Of a DNA stretch of 64,000 nt, positions 25,301 to 32,002 are shown piece by piece (position 1 is the first letter of the stretch; each line of letters starts with the position of its first letter). The translations under genes were made by a program, and so were the position numbers. Under the pieces are notes generated by a model, which had not been told where the DNA came from, searched no databases, and saw only the letters and a list, made by a program, of their open reading frames with translations. Location: NCBI RefSeq assembly GCF_030362815.1, contig NZ_JAUCGR010000001.1:240024-304023 (forward strand). Direction: 5' to 3'. This stretch comes from Cellulomonas edaphi (GTDB taxonomy: Bacteria; Actinomycetota; Actinomycetes; Actinomycetales; Cellulomonadaceae).

Positions 25301-25359
25301 CGCACGAGCACGGGCGCGACGACGGCTGCGGCCAGGTGGATGGCGAGCAGCAGCAGCAC
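22333..25359 (-). CDS. mnhA: Na+/H+ antiporter subunit A, fused to the MrpB domain
   Basis: This 1008-residue first subunit of the antiporter has three parts. Residues about 1-490 are NuoL-like ([46 protein letters not shown]; then [42 protein letters not shown] with the key Lys and His). Residues about 500-790 carry extra helices and the MbhD/E-like region ([46 protein letters not shown]). Residues about 850-960 form the MrpB domain ([38 protein letters not shown]). A fused A-B subunit is usual in actinobacteria, and no separate mnhB exists here. The start is a GTG at 25357-25359. Confidence 0.94.
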   Translation of the reverse strand: [1008 protein letters not shown]

Positions 25360-25578
25360 GCGTCCGGTCTCCGTCCTGTCGGGGCGGGGTGCACGGTTCG
25401 TTCGATGGTGTCAGGTCCGGCGGATCCGCGCCCGGCTCGCGGGTACGGCAGGCAGGGGGCGCCGACGGGCGTCCCCAGAAGATCCAGCGGATTGGTCAAG
25501 ACTCTACCAACCGTCTGTACCGGTCGACTCCGCGGGAGCCGCTCGCCGGCAGGATTCACCTCCCGCCGGTGCGCCGTT

Positions 25579-25692
25579 CCCGCCGGTCTGCCCCGGTGGG
25601 TCCGTCCCGCCGGTTTGCCCCGGTGGGCCCGTCCCGCCGGTCTCCCCCGGTGGGCCCGTCCCGCCGGTCTGCGACGGTGGGTCCTTCCCGCC
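25579..25692. repeat. 27-bp minisatellite, four units plus a partial
   Basis: Units at 25579-25605, 25606-25632, 25633-25659 and 25660-25686 begin CCCGCCGGT and end GGTGGGYCCGT or a close variant. Two to four substitutions separate them. The array lies in the 593-bp gap between the divergent mnhA and Fe-S reductase genes, 53 bp before palindrome copy D. There is no spacer diversity, so it is not a CRISPR array. The minus-strand reading gives nine-residue peptide repeats, but no start signal or family supports a gene. Confidence 0.9.
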
Positions 25693-25744
25693 GCGCGCCC
25701 GCGCGCTGCGTCCAGTCGGCGACTGCGTGCCCCGAGCGAATCAC

Positions 25745-25804
25745 TACGCCGATTCGTCATCATCACGCCGATTCGAATCCGCGTAGCGATGCGGAACCTC
25801 CGTT
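25745..25804. repeat. Intergenic palindromic element, copy D (degenerate)
   Basis: Arms 25745-25773 and 25776-25804 match at about 19 of 29 positions around the same ATT-CG-AAT centre as copy C. Two inverted CGCCGATT blocks remain on the left. The rest of the 593-bp gap around it (25360-25952) shows no gene on either strand. It presumably holds promoters for the two divergent operons. Confidence 0.65.
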
Positions 25805-25952
25805 CCGATGCGGACCGGCCACCGGCTCGACGCGGACCGGCCCCCGGCCCCGGCTCGGCGCTGACCGCCTCCGGCTCGGCGGTGGGACCGGACCAGGCCC
25901 GGCCGGGCCGGATGGTGCCGGCGCGGGGCGCGGCGGCCGATAGCGTGGCGCC

Positions 25953-28049
25953 GTGAACGGGTTGCAGTGGGTCGCGCTGGTGCTGGTGCTCGTGGCGACC
26001 GTCGTCGGCGTGGCGATCTTCGCGCGGGGCGCACGAGAGATCGTGCGCACGGTGCGGGTGGGGCGCTCCGCACCGGGCCGCTGGCGACCGTTCGGGCCGC
26101 GCGCGGGTCGGCTGGTGGCGGAGGTGCTCGGGCACGGGCGCTTCCAGCACCGCCCCCTGGTCAAGGTCGCGCACTGGGTGGTGATGCTCTCGTTCCCCCT
26201 GCTGTTCCTCACGCTCCTGACCGGCTACGGCCAGGTGGTCGACCCCGGGTTCACGCTCCCGCTCATCGGGCACCTGTGGCCGTTGGAGTGGGTCATCGAG
26301 CTCTTCGCGTGGGCCTCCCTGGTCGGCATCGTCGCGCTCTTCGTCCTGCGCCTGCGCCTGCAGCCGCGCGGGGTGGACGCCCGCCGCTCGCGGTTCTTCG
26401 GGTCCAACCAGGCGCAGGCGTTCTTCGTCGAGGCGACCGTCGCGCTCGTGGTGCTCGCGGTGATCGCGTTGCGCAGCCTCGAGTACGCGATGGGCGGCGA
26501 GTCGGCGCTGCACTTCCCGCTGACCGCCTGGCTCGCGCCCGACTGGGACACCGCGACGCTCGAGAACGCGGTCGTGGTGGTCGCGACGGTCAAGATCGTC
26601 GTGTCGATGTCGTGGTTCGTCGTCGTCGGCCTCCAGCCGACGATGGGGGTCGCGTGGCACCGGTTCCTCGCGATCGTCAACGTCTACGCGCGGCGCGAGC
26701 CCGACGGCCGGCCCGCGCTGGGACCGCTGCAGCCGATCACCACGCAGCACGGCCCCGTGGACCTCGAGGGCCTGGAGGACCTGCCCGACGACGCCCGCCT
26801 CGGGGTCGGCGCCATCGAGGACTTCACCTGGAAGGGCCTGCTCGACTTCGCCACGTGCACCGAGTGCGGCCGCTGCCAGGACCAGTGCCCGGCGTGGGCC
26901 ACCGACAAGCCGCTGTCGCCCAAGCTGGTGACCCTCGCGCTGCGCGACCACGCCGCCGCGACGGCGCCGTACCTGCGCGCGGCCGACGAGTCGCACGCGG
27001 GGATCGACCTGATCGGCTCGGGCGTCGTCGACCCCGACGCGCTGTGGGCCTGCACCACGTGCGGCGCGTGCGTGCAGCAGTGCCCGGTCGACATCGAGCA
27101 CGTGGACGCCATCGTGGACATGCGCCGCTACCAGGTGCTCATGGAGTCGGCGTTCCCCAAGGAGCTCGGAGGGGCGTTCACCAAGCTCGAGCGGCAGGGC
27201 AACCCGTGGGGCCTGCCGGCGCGCGCGCGGCTGGACTGGGCGAAGGGGCTGCCGTTCGACGTCCCGGTGGTCGGCGGCGACGTCGAGTCCGCGGCTGACG
27301 TGGAGTACCTGTTCTGGGTGGGCTGCGCGGGCGCGTACGAGGACCGGGCCAAGCGCACGACGAGGGCGGTCGCCGAGCTGCTGCACACGGCCGGCGTGAG
27401 CTTCGCGGTGCTGGGCGACGGGGAGGGCTGCACCGGGGACCCCGCCCGACGAGCCGGCAACGAGCTGCTCTACCAGATGCTCGCCACGGCCAACGTGGAG
27501 GTGCTCAACGAGGTGGGGGCCACGCGGATCGTCGTCACGTGCGCCCACTGCTTCAACACCATCGCACGCGAGTACCCCCAGCTGGGCGGTCGCTACCAGG
27601 TGGTGCACCACACCGAGCTGCTCAACACCCTCGTGGCGGACGGCCGCCTGCGGCCCGCTCCGCAGGAGGCCACCGAGATCACGTATCACGACCCCTGCTA
27701 CCTGGGTCGGCACAACGAGATCTACTCCCCGCCACGCGAGCTGCTCGGGTCGCTTCCCGGGCTCACGATCGCCGAGATGCCACGCAACCAGGAGAAGTCC
27801 TTCTGCTGCGGCGCCGGCGGTGCGCGCATGTGGATGGAGGAGTCGATCGGCACCCGGATCAGCACCACGCGCGCGGCGGAGGCGATCGGCACCGGCGCGT
27901 CCGTCGTCGCCACCGCGTGCCCGTTCTGCACCGTGATGCTCAGCGACGGGGTCGCCGCGGCGGCCGGCGGGCACGAGGGCGTGGGGGTCCCGGAGGTCAC
28001 GGACATCTCGCTGCTGCTGCTCGACCGGGTCCGTGAGGGGGCTCAGTGA
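25953..28049 (+). CDS. Membrane-bound Fe-S reductase, Rv0338c-like (heterodisulfide reductase/GlcF-type)
   Basis: This 698-residue protein combines two parts. The N-terminal membrane part has about six helices (residues 1-235), including a NarI/cytochrome b-like pattern with histidines in KVAHWVVMLSFPL. The cytoplasmic electron-transfer part holds two 4Fe-4S ferredoxin clusters (CTECGRCQDQCPAW near 300 and CTTCGACVQQCPVD near 367). Two cysteine-rich CCG-type domains follow (VGCAGAYEDRAKR near 456; YHDPCYLGRHNEIYSPPREL then SFCCGAGGARMW near 575-630). The architecture equals Mycobacterium tuberculosis Rv0338c, a probable essential iron-sulfur reductase. It probably couples quinone to an unknown oxidoreductase. 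GTG 25953 starts right before the first helix. Confidence 0.85.
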   Translation: MNGLQWVALVLVLVATVVGVAIFARGAREIVRTVRVGRSAPGRWRPFGPRAGRLVAEVLGHGRFQHRPLVKVAHWVVMLSFPLLFLTLLTGYGQVVDPGFTLPLIGHLWPLEWVIELFAWASLVGIVALFVLRLRLQPRGVDARRSRFFGSNQAQAFFVEATVALVVLAVIALRSLEYAMGGESALHFPLTAWLAPDWDTATLENAVVVVATVKIVVSMSWFVVVGLQPTMGVAWHRFLAIVNVYARREPDGRPALGPLQPITTQHGPVDLEGLEDLPDDARLGVGAIEDFTWKGLLDFATCTECGRCQDQCPAWATDKPLSPKLVTLALRDHAAATAPYLRAADESHAGIDLIGSGVVDPDALWACTTCGACVQQCPVDIEHVDAIVDMRRYQVLMESAFPKELGGAFTKLERQGNPWGLPARARLDWAKGLPFDVPVVGGDVESAADVEYLFWVGCAGAYEDRAKRTTRAVAELLHTAGVSFAVLGDGEGCTGDPARRAGNELLYQMLATANVEVLNEVGATRIVVTCAHCFNTIAREYPQLGGRYQVVHHTELLNTLVADGRLRPAPQEATEITYHDPCYLGRHNEIYSPPRELLGSLPGLTIAEMPRNQEKSFCCGAGGARMWMEESIGTRISTTRAAEAIGTGASVVATACPFCTVMLSDGVAAAAGGHEGVGVPEVTDISLLLLDRVREGAQ

Positions 28050-28393
28050 TCGGCCGGCTCGACGAGGTCGTCGTCGACTGCCGCGACCCCCTCGCCCTCG
28101 CGGGCTTCTGGGCCCAGGTGCTGGGCGGGACGCCGGAGCTGCGCGACCCCGACTGGTGCCGGCTGCAGGCTCCCGGGTCACCCCTGATCGCGTTCCAGCG
28201 CGTGCCCGAGGCCAAGACGACCAAGAACCGGCTGCACCTCGACGTCCTGGTCGACGACGTCGAGGCCGCGACCCTCGAGGCGGAGGCGCTGGGCGCGACC
28301 CGCCAGGGAGGCGTGCACCGCGACACCGCCGGCTCGTTCCAGGTGCTGACCGACCCCGAGGGCAACGAGTGGTGCGTGGTCAGCCCCGCGTGA
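28046..28393 (+). CDS. VOC family (glyoxalase/bleomycin-resistance fold) protein
   Basis: This 115-residue protein of the vicinal-oxygen-chelate fold is of the actinobacterial glyoxalase-like (PhnB-type) branch. RLDEVVVDCRDPLALAGFWAQVLGG forms the first beta-alpha-beta unit, RLHLDVLVDDVEAATLEAEALGA the second, and FQVLTDPEGNEWCVV closes the module. The role is unknown, since the family covers lyases, dioxygenases and resistance proteins. The GTG start overlaps the upstream stop (GTGA), so it is co-translated with the Fe-S reductase. It ends 4 bases before the stop of the convergent MarR gene. Confidence 0.82.
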   Translation: MIGRLDEVVVDCRDPLALAGFWAQVLGGTPELRDPDWCRLQAPGSPLIAFQRVPEAKTTKNRLHLDVLVDDVEAATLEAEALGATRQGGVHRDTAGSFQVLTDPEGNEWCVVSPA

Positions 28394-28397
28394 CGCG

Positions 28398-28832
28398 TCA
28401 GGCGTCGTTGACCGCCCGCAGCAGCCGCAGCAGCTCGGCCCGCTCGTCGTCGGAGAGCACGCTGAGCCGCTCCTCGGCGCCCTGGTGCTGCTGCACGGCG
28501 ACCGCGGCGAGCAGCGCACGGCCGGCGTCCGTGAGCTCGATCCGCGTGGCACGCCGGTCGGTCGGGTCGGGGATGCGCCGCACGTGACCGTCGGCCTCGG
28601 CCTGGTCCACCTTCGAGGTCACCGACCGTGGCGCGACGTCGAGCCGCTCGGCGATCTCCCCGAGCCGCTGCGGCGAGTCGCAGCGCGACAGGGTGCGCAG
28701 GAATCGCAGCTGCCCCGGTGTGGTTCCCACTGACCGGAGCAGCACCGCCGTCTCGCGCCGCACCGCGTGCAGCACGCCGTAGAGCAGGTCGAGGAACTCC
28801 CCGGGGGATCCGTCGGTCTGGTCCGTGCTCAC
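28398..28832 (-). CDS. MarR family transcriptional regulator
   Basis: This 144-residue winged-helix dimer repressor has LRFLRTLSRCDSPQRLGEIAERLDVAPRSVTSKVDQAEADGHVRRIPDPTDRRATRIELTDAG as the MarR DNA-binding domain. The Asp-Arg pair (DRRA) in the wing is conserved. It is transcribed divergently from the ABC exporter at 28918, the typical position for an autoregulated repressor of an efflux gene. GTG 28830-28832 (STDQTDGSPGEF) is preferred. The ATG 39 bases further upstream would place the N-terminus across the putative operator. The ligand is unknown. Confidence 0.87.
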   Translation of the reverse strand: MSTDQTDGSPGEFLDLLYGVLHAVRRETAVLLRSVGTTPGQLRFLRTLSRCDSPQRLGEIAERLDVAPRSVTSKVDQAEADGHVRRIPDPTDRRATRIELTDAGRALLAAVAVQQHQGAEERLSVLSDDERAELLRLLRAVNDA

Positions 28833-28856
28833 GGCGGCGAGGCTATCGCACAAGTT

Positions 28857-28901
28857 TTGAACCTCGCACATAGTGAGTTAGCCTCACCATCGGCGAATCG
28901 A
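28857..28901 (+). promoter_or_regulatory. Divergent promoter region with MarR-type dyad and palindrome half-site
   Basis: TTGAAC (28857-28862) and TAGCCT (28879-28884) are weak -35/-10 candidates for the exporter. The inverted repeat GTGAG-TTAGC-CTCAC (28873-28887) overlaps the -10 and would suit MarR repression. Next to it ATCGGCGAATCGA (28889-28901) matches 13 of 14 positions of the motif that builds the intergenic palindromes. Confidence 0.4.
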
Positions 28902-28917
28902 CCCCCTGGAGGCGCCC

Positions 28918-30810
28918 ATGTCCACCCCCCTCGGCAGCGGCGGCCCCAGCGTGATGCGCGGGTTCATGAAGGACGGCACCGTCACCCACCGGCGCCTCAC
29001 CCGCGACACCCTGCGCCGCATCCTCGCCTTCGCGCGGCCGTACCGCGTCCAGCTCGCCGTCTTCGTGGGCCTGATCGCGCTCGAGGCGGCGGCCGGCGCG
29101 CTCACGCCGCTGCTCGTCAAGAACCTCATCGACGAGGGCATCGCCACCGGGGACACCCGGCGCGTCGTGCTCCTCTCGGCCGCCATCGCGGGCCTGGCCC
29201 TCCTCGGTGCCGGCCTGTCCGTCGCGGACCGCTGGGTCTCCTCGCGCGTCGGCGAGGGCCTCATCTACGACCTGCGCACCGACGTGTACGACCACGTGCA
29301 GCGCATGCCGCTCGCGTTCTTCAGCCGCGCCCGCACCGGAGCGCTCGTCCAGCGCCTCAACGGCGACGTGCTGGGCGCCCAGCAGGCGTTCACGTCCACG
29401 CTGCAGAACGTCGTCAGCAACACGCTGACCATCGTGTTCGTGCTCGCCGCCATGCTCTCCATGTCGTGGCAGCTCACCGCGCTCTCGCTCGTGCTGCTGC
29501 CCGCGTTCGTCCTGCCCGCCCGGTGGTTCGGCAAGCGCATCGCGGCGGTCACGCGCGAGAGCTACGAGCGCAACGCCGACGCGGCGCAGATCATGAACGA
29601 GCGCTTCAACGTCGCCGGCGCTCACCTGGTCAAGGTGTTCGGCGACCCCGCGCGCGAGTCGGCGGCGTACGCGACGCAGGCCGCCCGGGTGCGGGACATC
29701 GGCGTCACGCGCGCGCTCTACGCCACGTGGTTCCGCGTCGGCCTGACCACGCTCGCGTCGGTCGCCATCGCGATCATCTACGGCGCGGGCGGCGTGCTGG
29801 CGATCCGGGGCGAGCTCACGGTCGGCGTGGTGGTCGCGCTCGCCGCCTACCTCAGCCGCCTCTACGGCCCCCTCACCGCGATGTCGACCGTCCAGGTGGA
29901 CGTCATGACCGCGCTCGTCAGCTTCGAGCGCGTGCTGGAGGTGCTCGACCTCGAGCCGACGGTGACGGACAAGCCCGGCGCCGGCGACCTCCGCGAGGCC
30001 GTCACCGCCCGTGGCGCCGACGTCGAGCTCTCGGGCGTCGGCTTCCGGTACCCGGCGGCCGACGAGGTCTCGCTCGCCTCCCTGGAGGCCGCGGCGGCCC
30101 TGAGCCACGACCCCGTCGCGGACACGCTGCACGACATCTCGTTCCGCGTGCCCGCCGGCCACGTGGTCGCCCTGGTCGGGCCGTCGGGAGCAGGCAAGAC
30201 GACGATCTCCCAGCTGGTGACCCGGATGTACGACCCGACGCGCGGCTCGGTGCGGATCGCCGGAGCCGACCTGCGGGACGTCACGCAGGAGTCGCTGCGC
30301 GCGACCGTCGGCGTGGTGAGCCAGGAGGCCCACATGCTGCACGACACGATCGCGGCCAACCTGCGGCTGGCCCGGCCCGACGCGACCGACGACGACCTCG
30401 AGCGAGCGCTGCGCCAGGCCCACGTCTGGACGCTCGTGTCCGGCCTTCCCGACGGCGTCGAGACCGTGGTCGGCGACCGCGGCTACCGGCTGTCCGGCGG
30501 CGAGCGCCAGCGTCTGGCCATCGCCCGGCTCCTGCTCAAGGCGCCCGACGTGGTGGTCCTGGACGAGGCGACCGCGCACCTCGACTCGGAGTCGGAGGCG
30601 GCCGTCCAGGCCGCGCTCGACGAGGCGCTCGTCGGCCGCACGTCGCTCGTGATCGCGCACCGGCTCTCGACCGTGCGCAAGGCGGACTCGATCGTCGTCG
30701 TCGAGGACGGTCGCGTGGTCCAGCAGGGCACGCACGCCGAGCTGCTCGCGGCCGGCGGGCTGTACGCCGAGCTCTACCGCACCCAGTTCCGCGAGCCCGC
30801 CGCGGCGTGA
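28918..30810 (+). CDS. ABC exporter, fused permease-ATPase
   Basis: This 630-residue half-transporter has an N-terminal six-helix exporter domain (residues about 35-330) and a C-terminal ATPase. The ATPase has Walker A GPSGAGKTT near 425, Q-loop region VGVVSQEAHMLHDTI, signature LSGGERQRLAIARLLLK, Walker B DVVVLDEATAHLD and H-loop LVIAHRLSTV. An insert between strand 1 and Walker A (AADEVSLASLEAAAALSHDP) lengthens the beta-sheet subdomain. It presumably homodimerises and exports lipids or drugs. The ATG at 28918 has CTGGAGG 6 bases upstream. Control by the divergent MarR regulator is inferred from layout and the dyad. Confidence 0.9.
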   Translation: MSTPLGSGGPSVMRGFMKDGTVTHRRLTRDTLRRILAFARPYRVQLAVFVGLIALEAAAGALTPLLVKNLIDEGIATGDTRRVVLLSAAIAGLALLGAGLSVADRWVSSRVGEGLIYDLRTDVYDHVQRMPLAFFSRARTGALVQRLNGDVLGAQQAFTSTLQNVVSNTLTIVFVLAAMLSMSWQLTALSLVLLPAFVLPARWFGKRIAAVTRESYERNADAAQIMNERFNVAGAHLVKVFGDPARESAAYATQAARVRDIGVTRALYATWFRVGLTTLASVAIAIIYGAGGVLAIRGELTVGVVVALAAYLSRLYGPLTAMSTVQVDVMTALVSFERVLEVLDLEPTVTDKPGAGDLREAVTARGADVELSGVGFRYPAADEVSLASLEAAAALSHDPVADTLHDISFRVPAGHVVALVGPSGAGKTTISQLVTRMYDPTRGSVRIAGADLRDVTQESLRATVGVVSQEAHMLHDTIAANLRLARPDATDDDLERALRQAHVWTLVSGLPDGVETVVGDRGYRLSGGERQRLAIARLLLKAPDVVVLDEATAHLDSESEAAVQAALDEALVGRTSLVIAHRLSTVRKADSIVVVEDGRVVQQGTHAELLAAGGLYAELYRTQFREPAAA

Positions 30811-30833
30811 GCGGGGTGGGTCACGCGGGCGGG

Positions 30834-31403
30834 TCACTCCGCGAGCTGCGCGAGCTCGTCCAGCGTGTCCACCGCGACCTCGTTGTCCGGCGCCACGGGG
30901 TCGAGGTCGCCGTGGTCGACCGTGTACATCGCCTGGACCGGGTGGAGCAGGTCGAACGGCACCTCGGCACCGTGCGCAGCCAGGAGCAGCACGTAGTCGG
31001 ACCCCTCCTCCAGCGTGGTGGTCGCCGCCTCGACGTACTGCACGCCGTCGTACAGCCCACCCAGCTGCGCCACCTCGATGAGGTCCCCCACCGCCACGTC
31101 GCCCTTGACGACCTCCTCGACGCGGACGGTGGAGATCGTCACGACGACACCGGGGACGTCGGGCACCTCGTCGAGCCCCGCCTGGGGGTTGAGCGAGGGG
31201 TCGCCGTCGGTGGACACCTCGGGGCGGTCCTCCTTGACGCGCGAGCCCGTCACCGTGCCCCGCACCACGGCGTCGGCCGCGTCGACGATCTCCTGCGGCG
31301 TCGAGTAGGCGGGATAGTCCGCGTAGGAGACCACCACCTCGGGGTCCGACGAGCACCCGGCGAGCGCGAGCACCCCGACGACCAGCAGCACGACTCGTCT
31401 CAT
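30834..31403 (-). CDS. Putative lipoprotein, coupled to metzincin-like gene
   Basis: This 189-residue predicted lipoprotein has a signal peptide with lipobox LALAGC (lipidated Cys near 17) and then a soluble domain. The domain contains EIVDAADAVVRGTVTGSR and a beta-rich stretch ending PFDLLHPVQAMYTVDHG. The arrangement (VVRGTVTGSR, VVVTISTVRVEEVVKGD) recalls small OB-like secreted domains often seen with proteases, but I cannot name a family with confidence. The ATG at 31401-31403 overlaps by 4 bases the stop of the upstream secreted protease-like gene, so the two are likely one operon and a functional pair at the cell surface. Confidence 0.75.
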   Translation of the reverse strand: MRRVVLLVVGVLALAGCSSDPEVVVSYADYPAYSTPQEIVDAADAVVRGTVTGSRVKEDRPEVSTDGDPSLNPQAGLDEVPDVPGVVVTISTVRVEEVVKGDVAVGDLIEVAQLGGLYDGVQYVEAATTTLEEGSDYVLLLAAHGAEVPFDLLHPVQAMYTVDHGDLDPVAPDNEVAVDTLDELAQLAE

Positions 31404-31933
31404 GCGTACTTCACCACTTCGCTCACGTCGTAGGCGGTCGGCTTGTAGACCTTGGCGGGGTCGCGGTCGTACTTCATGAGCGAGGCCTTGGTGGTGCTGG
31501 GGTTGTCCGCGAGCTTGAGCCCGTGGCCCAGCTCGTGCGTGGTGGTCGACAGGCACCACCTGCTCAGCTCGTCGCCGGCGCGCGCCTGCAGGTACTGGAC
31601 GTTGACCTCGATGGTGAACGTGCGGCTCGAACCGCTGCCCGACGGCGTGTACCGGCCACCCCAGCTGTAGCTCCACCGCCCGGCCGTGTAGGTGTTCTTC
31701 GACGTGCTGGTCCGGGTCAGGTGCGTGCCCGCCGCGGTGGCGTTCCAGTAGCCGCGCGCCGAGTCGAGGTAGCCGATCCACACGTCGTTGATCCCCACGG
31801 GGCGCACCGAGAACGTGCGGCTCGGCATCCCGCCGGAGTAGTAGCTGGCGGCCGCGGGCGACTGGACGGCTGCCACCGCGAGCAGTCCCGCCGCGCCGAT
31901 CCCCACCGCGCGCAGCGCTCGTCGATGCCTCAC
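31400..31933 (-). CDS. Secreted metzincin-like zinc protease, small
   Basis: This 177-residue protein has an N-terminal signal peptide (residues 1-30, ending AAAS). The catalytic signature is H133-E134-x2-H137-x5-D143 (HELGHGLKLAD) followed by a methionine turn (SLMKY, M153). This is the spacing of metzincins, with Asp as third zinc ligand as in snapalysin and astacin-like small secreted proteases. The glycine normally at the eighth position of the motif is replaced by Lys140, an unusual change that could alter the turn. The GTG at 31931-31933 gives a signal peptide with basic N-terminus (RHRRALRAV). It is likely exported and active on extracellular protein. No pro-domain is evident. Confidence 0.75.
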   Translation of the reverse strand: MRHRRALRAVGIGAAGLLAVAAVQSPAAASYYSGGMPSRTFSVRPVGINDVWIGYLDSARGYWNATAAGTHLTRTSTSKNTYTAGRWSYSWGGRYTPSGSGSSRTFTIEVNVQYLQARAGDELSRWCLSTTTHELGHGLKLADNPSTTKASLMKYDRDPAKVYKPTAYDVSEVVKYA

Positions 31934-32002
31934 ATGCCCCCCTCGAACCGGGCAGACCGCCCGGATCGGACGGTAGGGCCGCGGCACGACCCCGTCAAGA
32001 CG

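Noticed and set aside
25579-25692. Possible CRISPR array (27-bp repeats)
   Set aside because: The units are directly adjacent with no variable spacers, and no cas gene is in the window.
22498-25956. 1152-residue plus-strand open frame opposite mnhA
   Set aside because: It is a high-GC shadow of a gene with clear Mrp homology, rich in Arg, Gly, His and Gln without any domain pattern.
25155-28181. 1008-residue minus-strand open frame opposite the Fe-S reductase
   Set aside because: It crosses the repeat-filled gap and reads antisense to clear 4Fe-4S motifs. The low-complexity sequence matches no family.
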